The notes below the pieces were generated by a model. That model searched no databases and was not told where the DNA came from. It saw only the letters and a program-made list of their open reading frames with translations. A stretch of DNA of 64,000 bases from Psychrobacter aestuarii (lineage in GTDB: Bacteria; Pseudomonadota; Gammaproteobacteria; Pseudomonadales; Moraxellaceae): assembly GCF_904846035.1 (NCBI RefSeq), contig NZ_CAJGYT010000001.1, forward strand, positions 2,294,001-2,358,000, read 5' to 3'. Within the stretch, counting starts at the first letter, position 1; each line of letters starts with the position of its first letter. The position numbers and the translations under genes are program-made. Below, one piece after another: positions 52,511 through 62,607 of the stretch.

Positions 52511-53845
52511 ATGGTCATCTCATCTATATGGCAAACGCTCGTCGCACATCCTGAGTTTGTCGCCATGCTGACCATCCCGCCTGTGACGGCACTCGTCACG
52601 TGGGCGCATGTCTGGATGGCGCTAAAAATGCTGTTTTATCCCATCAAGTTTTGGGGCATACGCGTTGCACACTTTCCTTTTTTTGGTCTGCCAGGGATTG
52701 GCTGGCAAGGCATCGTACCGCGCAAGGCGGGTAAGATATCGGGCGTCATTGTTGATCAGACGCTCTCCAAGCTCGGCTCATTGGATGAGTTTTTTCAGGC
52801 GATGGAGCCTGAGCAAATGGCGGCATTCATCACCGATACGGTGGATGAAAATCTAGAATCGCTCATCGATGAGATTATGCTTGAGCGCTCAGAGTCCTTA
52901 TGGCGCAACATTCCATTTGCGTTAAAACGACGTATTTATACCCAAGCGCATGAGGCGCTGCCCAATATTATGCAATCACTGGTCATGGACTTGACGCACA
53001 ATGTCGAAGATTTGGTCGATATGCGTCAGATGATTGTGAATAAAATGGAGCGTGACCGCCGTTTGATGGTCAATATGTTTCTAAAAGTGGGACAAAAAGA
53101 GATTGATTTTATCTGGCACATCAGCGCGCTGATTGGCTTGATATTCGGCATCATTCAGATGTTTATTTTCTTGGTGGTGCCGCAGCACTGGACAGTGCCA
53201 TTTTTTGCTGCTGTTTGGGGCTTGTTGACCAACTGGATTGCCATTTGGATGGTGTTCAATCCTGTCGAGCCGCGTTTTATTCCTTATATTAAGTGGTTTT
53301 CACTCACAAAGCGCGCGCCGTTTATTCGTCTGCATTTGCCGCACCTTGCCAAGTACCGCTGGCAAGGCGGCTTTATGAAGCGCCAAGAAGAGGTGTCGGA
53401 GGTGTTTGCCGACATCGTGGTGCGTGAGCTGGTGACGCTTGAGAACATCATGAATGAGATGATGTATGGCGAGCGCGCGGCGCAAACGCGTGAGCTAATG
53501 AAGTCGCACTTATATGAGGTGCTGGACACGCCTGTGGTGCGTACCACCTTGCGTGTGAGTCTCGGTCGCCGTGAGTTTGGGCATTTAAAGAACACCATTA
53601 TTGACAAATCCATCACCGCGACGATGGTGCCCTTGCGCGACCCTGGGTTGAATGAGAGCCGCGCCAGTAAGATATTCGGTCTGTTTCGTGACCGTATCCG
53701 CGCACTGTCGCCCGATGAGTTTCAAAACCTATTGCGTCCTGCGTTTCGAGAAGATGAGCTGACGCTGATTGTGCTTGGTGGACTCACAGGATTTTTGGCA
53801 GGCTGGCTACACTTGGTGTTGGTCTTTTTCCCTGCCATGGGCTAG
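52511..53845 (+). CDS. DUF445 family membrane protein
   Basis: A 444-residue protein of the DUF445 family, whose role is unknown. The N-terminal helix region has IPPVTALVTWAHVWMALKMLFYP, then GLPGIGWQGIVPRKAGKISG, the family hallmark G-WQG-VP segment. A helix pair (about 200-245; ISALIGLIFGIIQMFIFLVVP) and LTNWIAIWMVFNP repeat the same structural theme. The C-terminus is a final membrane helix (LIVLGGLTGFLAGWLHLVLV). It is a single gene upstream of ccmF with a gap of 108 bp. Confidence 0.85.
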   Translation: MVISSIWQTLVAHPEFVAMLTIPPVTALVTWAHVWMALKMLFYPIKFWGIRVAHFPFFGLPGIGWQGIVPRKAGKISGVIVDQTLSKLGSLDEFFQAMEPEQMAAFITDTVDENLESLIDEIMLERSESLWRNIPFALKRRIYTQAHEALPNIMQSLVMDLTHNVEDLVDMRQMIVNKMERDRRLMVNMFLKVGQKEIDFIWHISALIGLIFGIIQMFIFLVVPQHWTVPFFAAVWGLLTNWIAIWMVFNPVEPRFIPYIKWFSLTKRAPFIRLHLPHLAKYRWQGGFMKRQEEVSEVFADIVVRELVTLENIMNEMMYGERAAQTRELMKSHLYEVLDTPVVRTTLRVSLGRREFGHLKNTIIDKSITATMVPLRDPGLNESRASKIFGLFRDRIRALSPDEFQNLLRPAFREDELTLIVLGGLTGFLAGWLHLVLVFFPAMG

Positions 53846-53953
53846 TACATACGCCGCTATTGACAATAAGGGCACGCTTAATACGGCATCAATAACACGT
53901 GTCATCACTGCTTTTTTGTGCTGATGGTCGTTAGGTAAATAAGGTTTGATTGT

Positions 53954-55942
53954 ATGTTAATCACAGAACTGGGCTACTTTGCCTTACTGTCTGCTTTTGT
54001 ATTGGCGATTTTGCAGGTGGTGTTGCCCACGGTTGGCGTGTGGCGTCAGCAGATAGCGTGGCAGCGCTTGGCACCGAGTCTGGCATGGGCGCAGCTGGCA
54101 GCGATGCTGGTGTCCTTTGCTTGCTTGATGGCAGGCTTTTATTACAATGATTTTAGCTTGGTGTATGTGGCGCAGCATTCCAACACCTTATTGCCATGGT
54201 ATTACAAGCTGTCGGCGACATGGGGCGGGCACGAAGGCTCGCTGCTATTGTGGATGACGATTATGGCGATTTGGTGTGCGCTGGTGTCGTACTTTAGCCG
54301 TGGTCTGCCGCTCTCTATGCGGGCGCGGGTGCTGGTGATATTGGCAGGCGTGCAGATGATGATGCTGGCGATGCTGATTTTTACCTCATCACCGTTTGAC
54401 CGCACCTTGCCCAATCTGCCTGTCGATGGCGCGGACCTAAACCCTGTACTCCAAGACCCTGGTTTGATTATTCACCCACCGATGCTGTATATGGGCTATG
54501 TGGGTATGGTCGTGCCGTTCGCGTTTTGTATGGCGGCGCTGTGGGCAGGGCGTTTGGACGCGGTATGGACACGCTGGTCACGTCCGTGGACACAGGCGGC
54601 GTGGGGCTTTTTGACTCTAGGTATCGCGCTTGGGTCATGGTGGGCGTATTACGAGCTTGGCTGGGGCGGCTGGTGGTTCTGGGACCCTGTCGAAAACGCT
54701 TCACTATTGCCATGGCTGGCAGGTACAGCGCTACTACACTCGTTAGCGGTGACCGAAAAGCGCGGGGTGTTTAAGGCATGGACGATTATGCTCGCGATTT
54801 TTGCCTTTGCTTTGAGCTTGCTGGGTACTTTCTTGGTGCGCTCAGGGGTGATTACCTCGGTGCATTCGTTCGCTGCTGACCCCACACGCGGGATGGTGAT
54901 TTTGGCGATTTTGGGCGTGGTTGTCGGTGGCGGCTTATTGATGTTCGCCATTCGTGGCTGGCGCTTGACGGTTGAGAGTCATTACAAGCTCATCTCACGC
55001 GAGTCATTTTTGGTGGTCAACAATGTGGTGATTTTGATTGCCACCTTGGTGGTGCTGCTCGGCACATTGTATCCGATTATCGCTGATGCCTTTAATCTTG
55101 GTCAGGTGTCTGTTGGCCCGCCGTACTTTAATGCGCTGTTTGTACCCTTAACGTGGCTGCTTCTCTTGGCGATGGGTATGGGCGCGAACATCCGCTGGAA
55201 AAAAGACAATCGACCACTGCTTGGTGTGGCGATGACCATTGCGGTCAGTGCTGTGGTACTGGGCGCGGTGATTGCTTACTTTACCCATCCCTCTGCCATG
55301 CTAAACATCGCTGTGACCGTCGCGCTTAGCGTCTGGGTACTGCTGTGGATGTGTGTCGATATCAAAGACAAGAGCAAAAATGCCAGCGGTTTGTGGGCAG
55401 GTATTCGTCAGCTGCGCCAAAGCTATTGGGGCATGCAGGTGGCACATGTAGGCATATTGGTCGCGGCATTGGGCGTGGCGGTCACCACCAGTCTTAGCAT
55501 TGAGCGCGATGTGGCGCTGGGCATTGGTGACAGCATCCAAGTGCAGGGCTATGACTTTGACATCAAAGATTTTCATGAGGTTAAAGGCAGCAACTTTGAC
55601 GGTATTCAATCCGAAGTCTTGGTCAGTAAAGACGGGCGCGAGGTGACCACCTTGTATCCAGAAAAACGCACCTACGTGGTCAGCATGATGCCGATGAATG
55701 AGGCGGCGATTGATGCAAGCCTACTGCGGGATGTGTACGTGGCGCTCGGCGAGCCGATTGCTGAGGGCAGCAATCAATGGGCGGTGCGTATCTACGTTAA
55801 GCCTTTGGTACGCTGGATTTGGCTCGGTGCGATTATCATGGCATTGGGTGGTGCGCTCAGTATGTTTGATAAGCGCTATCGTCTAAAAAAGGTAGCGCCC
55901 GCAGAGCGTACAGTGTCGCTTGCAGCGATGCAGGACAAGTAA
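53954..55942 (+). CDS. ccmF: Cytochrome c haem lyase subunit CcmF
   Basis: A large inner-membrane protein of 662 residues with about 15 helices that, with CcmH, attaches haem to apocytochrome c. The WWD domain reads GWGGWWFWDPVENASLLPWL, preceded by ATWGGHEGSLLLWM and HPPMLYMGYVG. Conserved histidines lie in HPP, HSLAV and VHSFAAD. It is the first gene of a ccmF-ccmG-ccmH-ccmI cluster. Confidence 0.97.
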   Translation: MLITELGYFALLSAFVLAILQVVLPTVGVWRQQIAWQRLAPSLAWAQLAAMLVSFACLMAGFYYNDFSLVYVAQHSNTLLPWYYKLSATWGGHEGSLLLWMTIMAIWCALVSYFSRGLPLSMRARVLVILAGVQMMMLAMLIFTSSPFDRTLPNLPVDGADLNPVLQDPGLIIHPPMLYMGYVGMVVPFAFCMAALWAGRLDAVWTRWSRPWTQAAWGFLTLGIALGSWWAYYELGWGGWWFWDPVENASLLPWLAGTALLHSLAVTEKRGVFKAWTIMLAIFAFALSLLGTFLVRSGVITSVHSFAADPTRGMVILAILGVVVGGGLLMFAIRGWRLTVESHYKLISRESFLVVNNVVILIATLVVLLGTLYPIIADAFNLGQVSVGPPYFNALFVPLTWLLLLAMGMGANIRWKKDNRPLLGVAMTIAVSAVVLGAVIAYFTHPSAMLNIAVTVALSVWVLLWMCVDIKDKSKNASGLWAGIRQLRQSYWGMQVAHVGILVAALGVAVTTSLSIERDVALGIGDSIQVQGYDFDIKDFHEVKGSNFDGIQSEVLVSKDGREVTTLYPEKRTYVVSMMPMNEAAIDASLLRDVYVALGEPIAEGSNQWAVRIYVKPLVRWIWLGAIIMALGGALSMFDKRYRLKKVAPAERTVSLAAMQDK

Positions 55943-56010
55943 TATGAACTCGAGTAGCCAAGCAGTACAAGCAAAGCTATCCAAGCGTTTTGTCATAAGG
56001 TAGGCAGATA

Positions 56011-56604
56011 ATGCGTAAAAAGCAGATGAAAATATGGTTTTTGATACCACTGGTGGTGTTTTTTGGGCTGTGCGTCATGCTCTATATGCGCCTAGGTAAA
56101 CCAACAGAGATTGTCACCAATACTGCGCTCGAGCGCCCTGTACCTACCTTTGAGCTGCCGCTATTGTCTGACACCTCGCGCATGGTGACCAATGAGACCT
56201 TGCCCAAACAGCCTTTTTTGATGAACATTTGGGGCTCATGGTGTCCGACGTGTGTGGTTGAGCATCCGTTTTTGATGACCTTGGAGGAGCGCGGGGTCAA
56301 TATTGTCGGCGTCAATTATAAAGACGAGATTGGTAATGCGCTCAGTTATCTTAATGAGCGCGGCGACCCGTTCTCAATGTCGATTCAAGACAAGGCAGGA
56401 CAGTTTGCCCTTGATTTAGGCTTGACGGGTGCGCCTGAAACCTTTGTCGTTGATGCCCAAGGGGTGATTCGCCAGCACATTATTGGCGAGATTAATGAAC
56501 AAAATTGGCAAGAGCGGGTTGCGCCTTGTTTGATGGTATTAAGCAGTGCCAGCAAAAGCGGCAACACACCTGTGGCAAGCGAGATTGCGGAGGTGTGCAA
56601 ATGA
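56011..56604 (+). CDS. ccmG: Thiol:disulphide interchange protein CcmG/DsbE
   Basis: A 197-residue membrane-anchored thioredoxin-like protein that keeps apocytochrome c cysteines reduced. There is an N-terminal anchor (WFLIPLVVFFGLCVMLYM), then FLMNIWGSWCPTCVVEHPF with the CPTC active site, and LGLTGAPETFVVDAQGVI with the cis-Pro region. It follows ccmF after 68 bp and its stop overlaps the ccmH start (ATGA). Confidence 0.95.
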   Translation: MRKKQMKIWFLIPLVVFFGLCVMLYMRLGKPTEIVTNTALERPVPTFELPLLSDTSRMVTNETLPKQPFLMNIWGSWCPTCVVEHPFLMTLEERGVNIVGVNYKDEIGNALSYLNERGDPFSMSIQDKAGQFALDLGLTGAPETFVVDAQGVIRQHIIGEINEQNWQERVAPCLMVLSSASKSGNTPVASEIAEVCK

Positions 56605-57173
56605 TAACGTGGTCTTCACTACGTGCGCTCATCGTCCGTTTGCGTCTATTGGGTGCAAGTCTTCTGGCAGCGATGGTGCTTAGCGTTGCCGCCCATGCCG
56701 CGATTGACGTGTATGAGTTTGACTCCCCGCAGCAAGAAGCCCAGTACCGTGGTCTTATCGAAGAGCTGCGCTGCCCAAAATGCCAAAACCAAAACTTGGC
56801 AGGCTCCGATGCACCGATTGCGCAGGATTTGAAACAAAAAACCTATGATTTGATTAAAGAGGGTCGCAGTGACGCGGAGATACGCAGCTATATGCAAGAC
56901 CGTTATGGCGACTTTATCAGCTACCGTCCGCCCGTGCGTCCTTCCACGTGGATTTTATGGTTTTTTCCGCCACTTTTATTGGTACTGCTGTTAATCGGCT
57001 GGTGGTGGCGTACCAAGCGTCAGCAGCGTGAGGCGAGTGGTGCAGTGAGCATCACACCCGATGAGGATGCGCCAAAGCCGCTGAGCGCCAGTGAACGCGC
57101 AGAGCTGGACAAGCTCTTAGCACGCAGCAGCGCACCTTCTACAGATACGCCGAGCAAAGAGGACAAGCAATGA
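56601..57173 (+). CDS. ccmH: Cytochrome c biogenesis protein CcmH (NrfF-like)
   Basis: A 190-residue periplasm-facing thiol protein. Signal sequence LLAAMVLSVAAHA is followed by RGLIEELRCPKCQNQNLAGSDAP, the LRCxxCQNxxL motif of CcmH, then a C-terminal membrane helix (WILWFFPPLLLVLLLIGWWW) and a polar tail. It reduces apocytochrome c in the haem ligation complex. The start at 56601 overlaps the ccmG stop; the frame upstream of it is not used. Confidence 0.95.
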   Translation: MITWSSLRALIVRLRLLGASLLAAMVLSVAAHAAIDVYEFDSPQQEAQYRGLIEELRCPKCQNQNLAGSDAPIAQDLKQKTYDLIKEGRSDAEIRSYMQDRYGDFISYRPPVRPSTWILWFFPPLLLVLLLIGWWWRTKRQQREASGAVSITPDEDAPKPLSASERAELDKLLARSSAPSTDTPSKEDKQ

Positions 57174-58450
57174 TGATATTTCCGACCGCTGGCTTATTTA
57201 TTTCGCTGAGTCTATTGATTGCGCTGCTGTTGGCAGTGATTGTACTCGTGCCATGGCTGCGCGCCTCACGTACCAATGGTATTGCCGAGGACAATCAGCT
57301 TTTGGACTTAAACGTCGCGGTATTTCGCGAGCGCTTAGCAGAGCTTGCCGCAGACAAAGACAATGGCACACTGGATGAAGCGCACTACGAAAGCCAAAAG
57401 CTGGAGCTTGAGCGTCAGCTGCTCGATGTGCAACGACAAACGGCACCGATGATACCACCGAGTATCAAAAGCCGCCTGATAGTCATGGTGTGGGTACCCG
57501 TACTCGCCTTTATGGCATACTTGCTGGTAAGCGACCGCACGCCTGTCTTTGAGCTGTGGAAAGCAGAAGACAAAGTCGGGCAAGTGGCTGATGACTTATT
57601 AACAGGCAAAATCGACCAGCCGCCTGCATGGGCGATTGAAGATGGGCAACAGCTCATCAGCGCCATGCAAACCAATGTCTATCGGCATGCAGATGACCCA
57701 AACCGCTGGATGCGTCTGTCCGAGCTGTTTTTATCGCTTGAAGCGACCGATTCTGCCATTGAGTCTTTGGCACGCGCTTACCGCTTGTCGCCAGACAATG
57801 AAGAGATTGCCACCACTTATGCGCAAGTCAGCTTTTTTGCCAACAGTGGGCAGCTCGATGCCAATAGTCGCCGCGTACTAGAAGGCGTACTCGCGACCAA
57901 TCCGCAGCACGAAGGCGCGCAGATGATTATGGCCATGGGTGAAGCACGCGCGAACAACTTTGCCCAAGCGCGCGGCTGGGTTGCCCGTTTGCGTGAGAGC
58001 ATCGCAGCCAAACCAGGCGACCACAGCCAAGCGCTAACCAGTCTTGATGAGCTAAAAGCCAATATCAACAGCCAAGAGCAGCAGGCATCACAAGGTATCG
58101 ATGTCAGCATCACGGTCAACAGCAGCCTCTTACCGCTCGTCAAAGCGGACGACGTGCTGTTCGTCGCCATTCGTGATGTCGCAGGTGGTCCACCATATGC
58201 CGCCAAGCGCTTACCGATCAGCAGCATCAAACAAGGCAAGGCAGAAGTACGCCTAAGTGACCTTGACGCCATGATGCCAGGGCGCACCATCCATAGCGCC
58301 CGTGCGGACAAAGTACAGCTCGCCGTCGTTGCCCGTATCAGCCATAGTGGCAATGCGGTGGCTGAATCTGGCGACTTGTCAGGCAACCCTGTGGTTATCG
58401 GTGCTGATGTGAATGCAGTCAATGTTGAGATTAATCAGCAAGTCCCTTAA
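57170..58450 (+). CDS. ccmI: Cytochrome c biogenesis protein CcmI
   Basis: A 426-residue apocytochrome chaperone. Two N-terminal helices (LFISLSLLIALLLAVIVLVPWL, and VWVPVLAFMAYLLV) flank the cytoplasmic coiled region RERLAELAADKDNGTLDEAHY. A TPR-like periplasmic domain follows (WMRLSELFLSLEATDSAIESLARAYRL, then ATTYAQVSFF), and the end has an Ig-like CcmI domain (ISITV-type strands, SLLPLVKADDVLFVAIRD). The start overlaps the ccmH stop (ATGA). A strong terminator lies 52 bp past the end. Confidence 0.92.
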   Translation: MMIFPTAGLFISLSLLIALLLAVIVLVPWLRASRTNGIAEDNQLLDLNVAVFRERLAELAADKDNGTLDEAHYESQKLELERQLLDVQRQTAPMIPPSIKSRLIVMVWVPVLAFMAYLLVSDRTPVFELWKAEDKVGQVADDLLTGKIDQPPAWAIEDGQQLISAMQTNVYRHADDPNRWMRLSELFLSLEATDSAIESLARAYRLSPDNEEIATTYAQVSFFANSGQLDANSRRVLEGVLATNPQHEGAQMIMAMGEARANNFAQARGWVARLRESIAAKPGDHSQALTSLDELKANINSQEQQASQGIDVSITVNSSLLPLVKADDVLFVAIRDVAGGPPYAAKRLPISSIKQGKAEVRLSDLDAMMPGRTIHSARADKVQLAVVARISHSGNAVAESGDLSGNPVVIGADVNAVNVEINQQVP

Positions 58451-58501
58451 ACCTAAAGCGCGCTTATCGTCATTTTGCGCCAATAATCGGCTACCAATAC
58501 C

Positions 58502-58541
58502 GACAAATCACCGATAAGCGGTGATTTGTCTTTTATTTTTT
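58502..58541 (+). terminator. Intrinsic terminator after the ccmFGHI operon
   Basis: GACAAATCACC, loop GATAAGC, GGTGATTTGTC form a perfect 11-bp stem, followed by TTTTATTTTTT. It ends the ccm operon and separates it from adk. Confidence 0.88.
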
Positions 58542-58646
58542 AAAAGCCACCTGCAATGAGCATGAAAAAAACTTGAGCTTTATATCTGCACAAGGTAAGG
58601 TAGCCAAGACAACTCAAAAACAACCCCAACCCTGCCTAAATTATAG

Positions 58647-59318
<672 letters not shown>

Positions 59319-59362
59319 TCGCTTATGATGGGTCAATGGCTAAACTATTGACCGATTAAAAT

Positions 59363-59398
59363 AAAACCCCAATGCCGTTTATGGTTTTGGGGTTTTTT
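59363..59398 (+). terminator. Intrinsic terminator after adk
   Basis: AAAACCCCAA and TTGGGGTTTT form a 10-bp stem around a 14-nt loop and run into TTTTTT. It stands about 45 bp past the adk stop. Confidence 0.8.
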
Positions 59399-59535
59399 AA
59401 ACCGTCTTTTAAAATAGCCTAAGCAAATTTTAACACTGAACGATATCAAATTTTTCAAATTTACGAGACTGTCTTGTCCCTGACTCAAGCACTAAGATGA
59501 ACGCCCTAATAGCTAAAATAGAAACGAATCACCAT

Positions 59536-59568
59536 AAAAAAACCGCCTGCAAAAACAGACGGCTTTTT
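59536..59568 (-). terminator. Terminator after secB
   Basis: AACCGCCTG and CAGACGGCTT pair around a short A-rich loop with one mismatch, flanked by an A run (59536-59542) that becomes a T run on the minus strand and by TTTTT on the plus side. It lies about 60 bp past the secB stop. Confidence 0.68.
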
Positions 59569-59629
59569 ATTGACGCTGTATCACCCAGTCCTAGCCTCTA
59601 GCTGCACTGAATGATGGCGTGCAGTCACA

Positions 59630-60076
59630 TTACGCATTACCTTGGGCAGCGGTTTGCTGCTGGCTTTGCGCGTAGGCTTGGTCAAAGTTGACGGGTGCAA
59701 GCAATAGCTGCGGGAAGCTGCCACGGGTCACGATATCGCTGATGACTTCGCGCGCGTATGGGAACAAGACGTTCGGGCAATACGCACCTAGAATCTGACC
59801 GATTTGCTCTTCTGGGATGCTTTTTAGCAAAAAGATGCCCGCTTGATGTACTTCTGCGATAAAGGCAGGCGCATCCGCGTTTTTAGCATTGACCGTCACG
59901 GTCAGAACCACTTGATAATGGTCGTCGTCGAGCTTTTCAGCGTTGCTTGACAGATTGATGTCCAGCTCAGGGTTCCACTCTTTGGTGAATACTTCTGCGC
60001 CTGGGACTTCTAGTGACATGTCTTTAACGTAAATGCGCTCTAGTGCCAATTGTGGTTGTGCTTGTTCTTCAGCCAT
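59630..60076 (-). CDS. secB: Protein-export chaperone SecB
   Basis: A 148-residue cytoplasmic chaperone that keeps preproteins unfolded and hands them to Sec[53 protein letters not shown] and [33 protein letters not shown] (residues about 100-132) are family hallmarks. It is the last gene of a rhodanese-grxC-secB series on the minus strand, the same order as yibN-grxC-secB in E. coli. Confidence 0.97.
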   Translation of the reverse strand: MAEEQAQPQLALERIYVKDMSLEVPGAEVFTKEWNPELDINLSSNAEKLDDDHYQVVLTVTVNAKNADAPAFIAEVHQAGIFLLKSIPEEQIGQILGAYCPNVLFPYAREVISDIVTRGSFPQLLLAPVNFDQAYAQSQQQTAAQGNA

Positions 60077-60205
60077 GACAGCTCCTCAAATCATAAAAAT
60101 GGTGTGTTATCGTTATATGAAAGTGCGCCCTTACAATGATGACAAACCACTGTTATAGACAGTTTTTTATCATTAAGGACGCTGCAAACTTACGGCTGCG
60201 GTGTC

Positions 60206-60469
60206 TTAACCAGCGAGCAGCTCGTCAAGCTTACCTTGTTGGTTCATTTGATTCAACTCATCAAAGCCACCAACAAAAGTATCGCCGACAAAAATCTGCG
60301 GTACGGTACGGTAATTATTGGTTTTTTTCATCAGTTCCATACGGTCTTCGCGGCTCATGTCGTGCATGCCCACTTCTTCATAATCCACGCCTTTAGACTT
60401 TAGCAGTTGCTTGGCGTTGGTGCAGTATGGGCAAATTGGGGTGGTATAAACGGTTACAGGGACGCTCAT
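60206..60469 (-). CDS. grxC: Glutaredoxin 3 (GrxC)
   Basis: An 87-residue thiol-disulphide oxidoreductase. The active site is TTPICPYCTNAK (CPYC); later come the cis-Pro region YRTVPQIFVGDTFVGGFDEL and a C-terminal helix. I start at the ATG at 60469, which has AAGGA 6 bp upstream; the ATG at 60475 lies directly on that site. It is followed by secB. Confidence 0.95.
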   Translation of the reverse strand: MSVPVTVYTTPICPYCTNAKQLLKSKGVDYEEVGMHDMSREDRMELMKKTNNYRTVPQIFVGDTFVGGFDELNQMNQQGKLDELLAG

Positions 60470-60698
60470 GGTCATTCCTTATTATGTATCAAAAATAGTC
60501 AATGTGCGGAAACAACAGCGGTATTGCCGTTGATGTTTATACCAATTTGGGGACGGTGATGATGAATTCAAGCAAGCAAATTTGCAAGTTTTGTAATTTA
60601 AAGCAATCCAGACCTGATGACAGATAAAGGGACAATGGATAAACGCGTGCAGCGTAAAGGGCGGGTGCGTAAGAATGGTTTTAAAAATGACAGGCAAT

Positions 60699-60727
60699 AA
60701 AAAACACCGCCAAGAGGCAGTGCTTTT
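60699..60727 (-). terminator. Possible terminator between the rhodanese gene and grxC
   Basis: AAAACACCGCC and GGCAGTGCTTTT pair with one mismatch around AAGA. On the minus strand a T-rich run follows. It lies about 20 bp past the rhodanese stop, suggesting that grxC-secB are mostly transcribed on their own. Confidence 0.6.
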
Positions 60728-60748
60728 ATGATGCTGGGTAATGAGCAG

Positions 60749-61198
60749 TTATTTGCTCATTTTAGGCTTGCCTTTGGCTTGGTCTTTATTTAGGCCAACG
60801 AGTGGCATGCCGCTGGATTTCCAGCCATTGACGCCGCCATCGAGACGATAGACATTGTCTTTACCAATCATCTGTACCGCTGCGCCTGCTTGCACGCCCA
60901 TATCACAAATAATGATAACAGGCTGCTCAATGGCGCGAATCTCTGGCAAGCGGTCTTTTAGCTCAGTGAAAGGGATGTTACGGCTACCTTGGATATAGCC
61001 TGTGGTGAATTTTTTATTCGGGCGGATATCAATCAGCTGGGCATTTTGCGAGTTGACCATCATGCCGAGCGTGTTGGCTGAGATTTTCTTACCGCTGCGT
61101 TTATTCTCAATGGCAAAAAACAGCACCATCAAAACGACCAAAATACCGAATAAAAATGGGTGGTTACCCATAAACTCAAGCGCACGATCAAAGTTCAA
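60749..61198 (-). CDS. Membrane-anchored rhodanese-like protein (YibN type)
   Basis: A 149-residue protein with one N-terminal helix (PFLFGILVVLMVLFFAI) and a rhodanese domain (AQLIDIRPNKKFTTGYIQGSRN, VIIICDMGVQAGAAVQM, VYRLDGGVNGWKSSGMPL). The Cys in IICDMGVQAG is in the active-site loop position. It resembles YibN of E. coli, found in the same order with grxC and secB. It is probably a sulphur carrier or a membrane-associated factor; the role is not established. Confidence 0.87.
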   Translation of the reverse strand: MNFDRALEFMGNHPFLFGILVVLMVLFFAIENKRSGKKISANTLGMMVNSQNAQLIDIRPNKKFTTGYIQGSRNIPFTELKDRLPEIRAIEQPVIIICDMGVQAGAAVQMIGKDNVYRLDGGVNGWKSSGMPLVGLNKDQAKGKPKMSK

Positions 61199-61364
61199 AC
61201 CAAACCTCCGAAAAATAAGCGTTCTATCACGCTTATAGGTAGCGCAATACCGATGAACAAGGCGACATTATACCGATAAGGGCATCTATAGTAAACGCAT
61301 GATGCCGCCCATATGCCCAAAGGCACGTAGGGCGGATAGGTCTGCTAAAACAAAGGGGGTATTA

Positions 61365-62468
61365 TCAATACGGTTTGGTGTCCGCTTCTTCTTGCAACGT
61401 CACCAAGTTTTCAACGCGGCGCTGTAATACTTGTCCATCCGCAACCGCTTGCCAAAGCGCGCAGCCTTTGCTGTTGTGCGTGTGTTTGCAATCACGAAAG
61501 CGGCAATCGCCAGATAATGGCGCAAGCTCGATAAAGCCTGAGATAACATCGTCGGGGGTCAAATGCCAGATGCCATACTCACGGATGCCTGGGGTGTCGA
61601 CGATACCGCCTTCGGTCAGATTATGATGGTCAAAGGGCAGCAGGCGGCTGGTGGTGGTGGTGTGCTGACCAAGCTGCGAGTTTTCGGAGATGACGTTGAC
61701 GCTTTGCGCAGAGTCGGGCAGCAGTGCGTTAATCAGGCTGCTTTTGCCGACGCCCGATTGTCCGGCAAAGATGACCAGCTTGTCATCAATCGCTGCCTTT
61801 AAATCGCCCAAGCCTTGTTGCTCTTGGCTGGCGGCGATGTTTTCAGGACAGTCCACTGAGGTCAATACCGTCTCGTAACCCAAGGCGCGGTAGTCATCGA
61901 GTAGGGTTTGCGTTGCGGCGTATTGGCTTTGGCTCAGCAAGTCGGCTTTGTTTAATACCAAGAGCGGCGTGACGCCCGCATGATGACAAACCACCAAATA
62001 GCGGTCAATAAGCGTCGGCGCAGCAGCAGGCAGGGGCGCAAACACAATCGCCAAAATATCCACGTTTGCCGCTACAGGCTTTAGCTTATGATAGCGGTCG
62101 GGGCGCGAGACTAGGGAGGTGCGCGGCTGCACCGACTCAATACGTCCAAGCCCTGTATTGGGGTCGGCAGTCCAGCGCACATAGTCGCCTGTCGCGAGCA
62201 TCGGCAGGTTGGTGCGCGCATGGCAGCGCCAAATGTCGTCCATCTCAATCGCTTGCCAGAACGGTTCAGGGTCATCAGGGGCGACTTCGGGCTGGATGGG
62301 CAACACCGCAGGCAGGCTGGTCACTTGCACCTCGAGCTGCTTGCCATAATGTGCCATGACCACGCCATCCATCAAGCTGTCATCGAGACTGTCTTGATTG
62401 GATTTTTGCTGTTGATTGATGCGACGAATCTGCTGTTTGCTCAGTTTGCGTTGCCGAATAAGTGCCAT
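61365..62468 (-). CDS. rsgA: Ribosome small-subunit GTPase RsgA
   Basis: A 367-residue circularly permuted GTPase that helps the last steps of 30S maturation. An OB-fold is followed by the G domain in permuted order: VLNKADLL (G4), SVDCPENI region (G5), GQSGVGKSSLINALLP (G1), and IVDTPGIREYGIW (G3). The C-terminal zinc site is in CRFRDCKHTHNSKGCAL. The N-terminus is a basic, Gln-rich stretch, common in the family. It is divergent from orn. Confidence 0.96.
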   Translation of the reverse strand: MALIRQRKLSKQQIRRINQQQKSNQDSLDDSLMDGVVMAHYGKQLEVQVTSLPAVLPIQPEVAPDDPEPFWQAIEMDDIWRCHARTNLPMLATGDYVRWTADPNTGLGRIESVQPRTSLVSRPDRYHKLKPVAANVDILAIVFAPLPAAAPTLIDRYLVVCHHAGVTPLLVLNKADLLSQSQYAATQTLLDDYRALGYETVLTSVDCPENIAASQEQQGLGDLKAAIDDKLVIFAGQSGVGKSSLINALLPDSAQSVNVISENSQLGQHTTTTSRLLPFDHHNLTEGGIVDTPGIREYGIWHLTPDDVISGFIELAPLSGDCRFRDCKHTHNSKGCALWQAVADGQVLQRRVENLVTLQEEADTKPY

Positions 62469-62607
62469 AAGTGCCGACCTGTCAAAAAAATATCTCTAAG
62501 TGTAGCGTGAAAATTTGCTAACATACAGCCTAAAGCGTGGGCGTATCTTAGGGTTTTGTAACCCTATCGTCCATGCGTCGTCACCCGATTGAGTAATAGG
62601 AACGCGT

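Noticed and set aside
60482..60697. A 71-codon minus-strand open frame between grxC and the rhodanese gene
   Set aside because: His/Cys/Phe-rich chance composition, no ribosome site, and the region looks like the leader of grxC.
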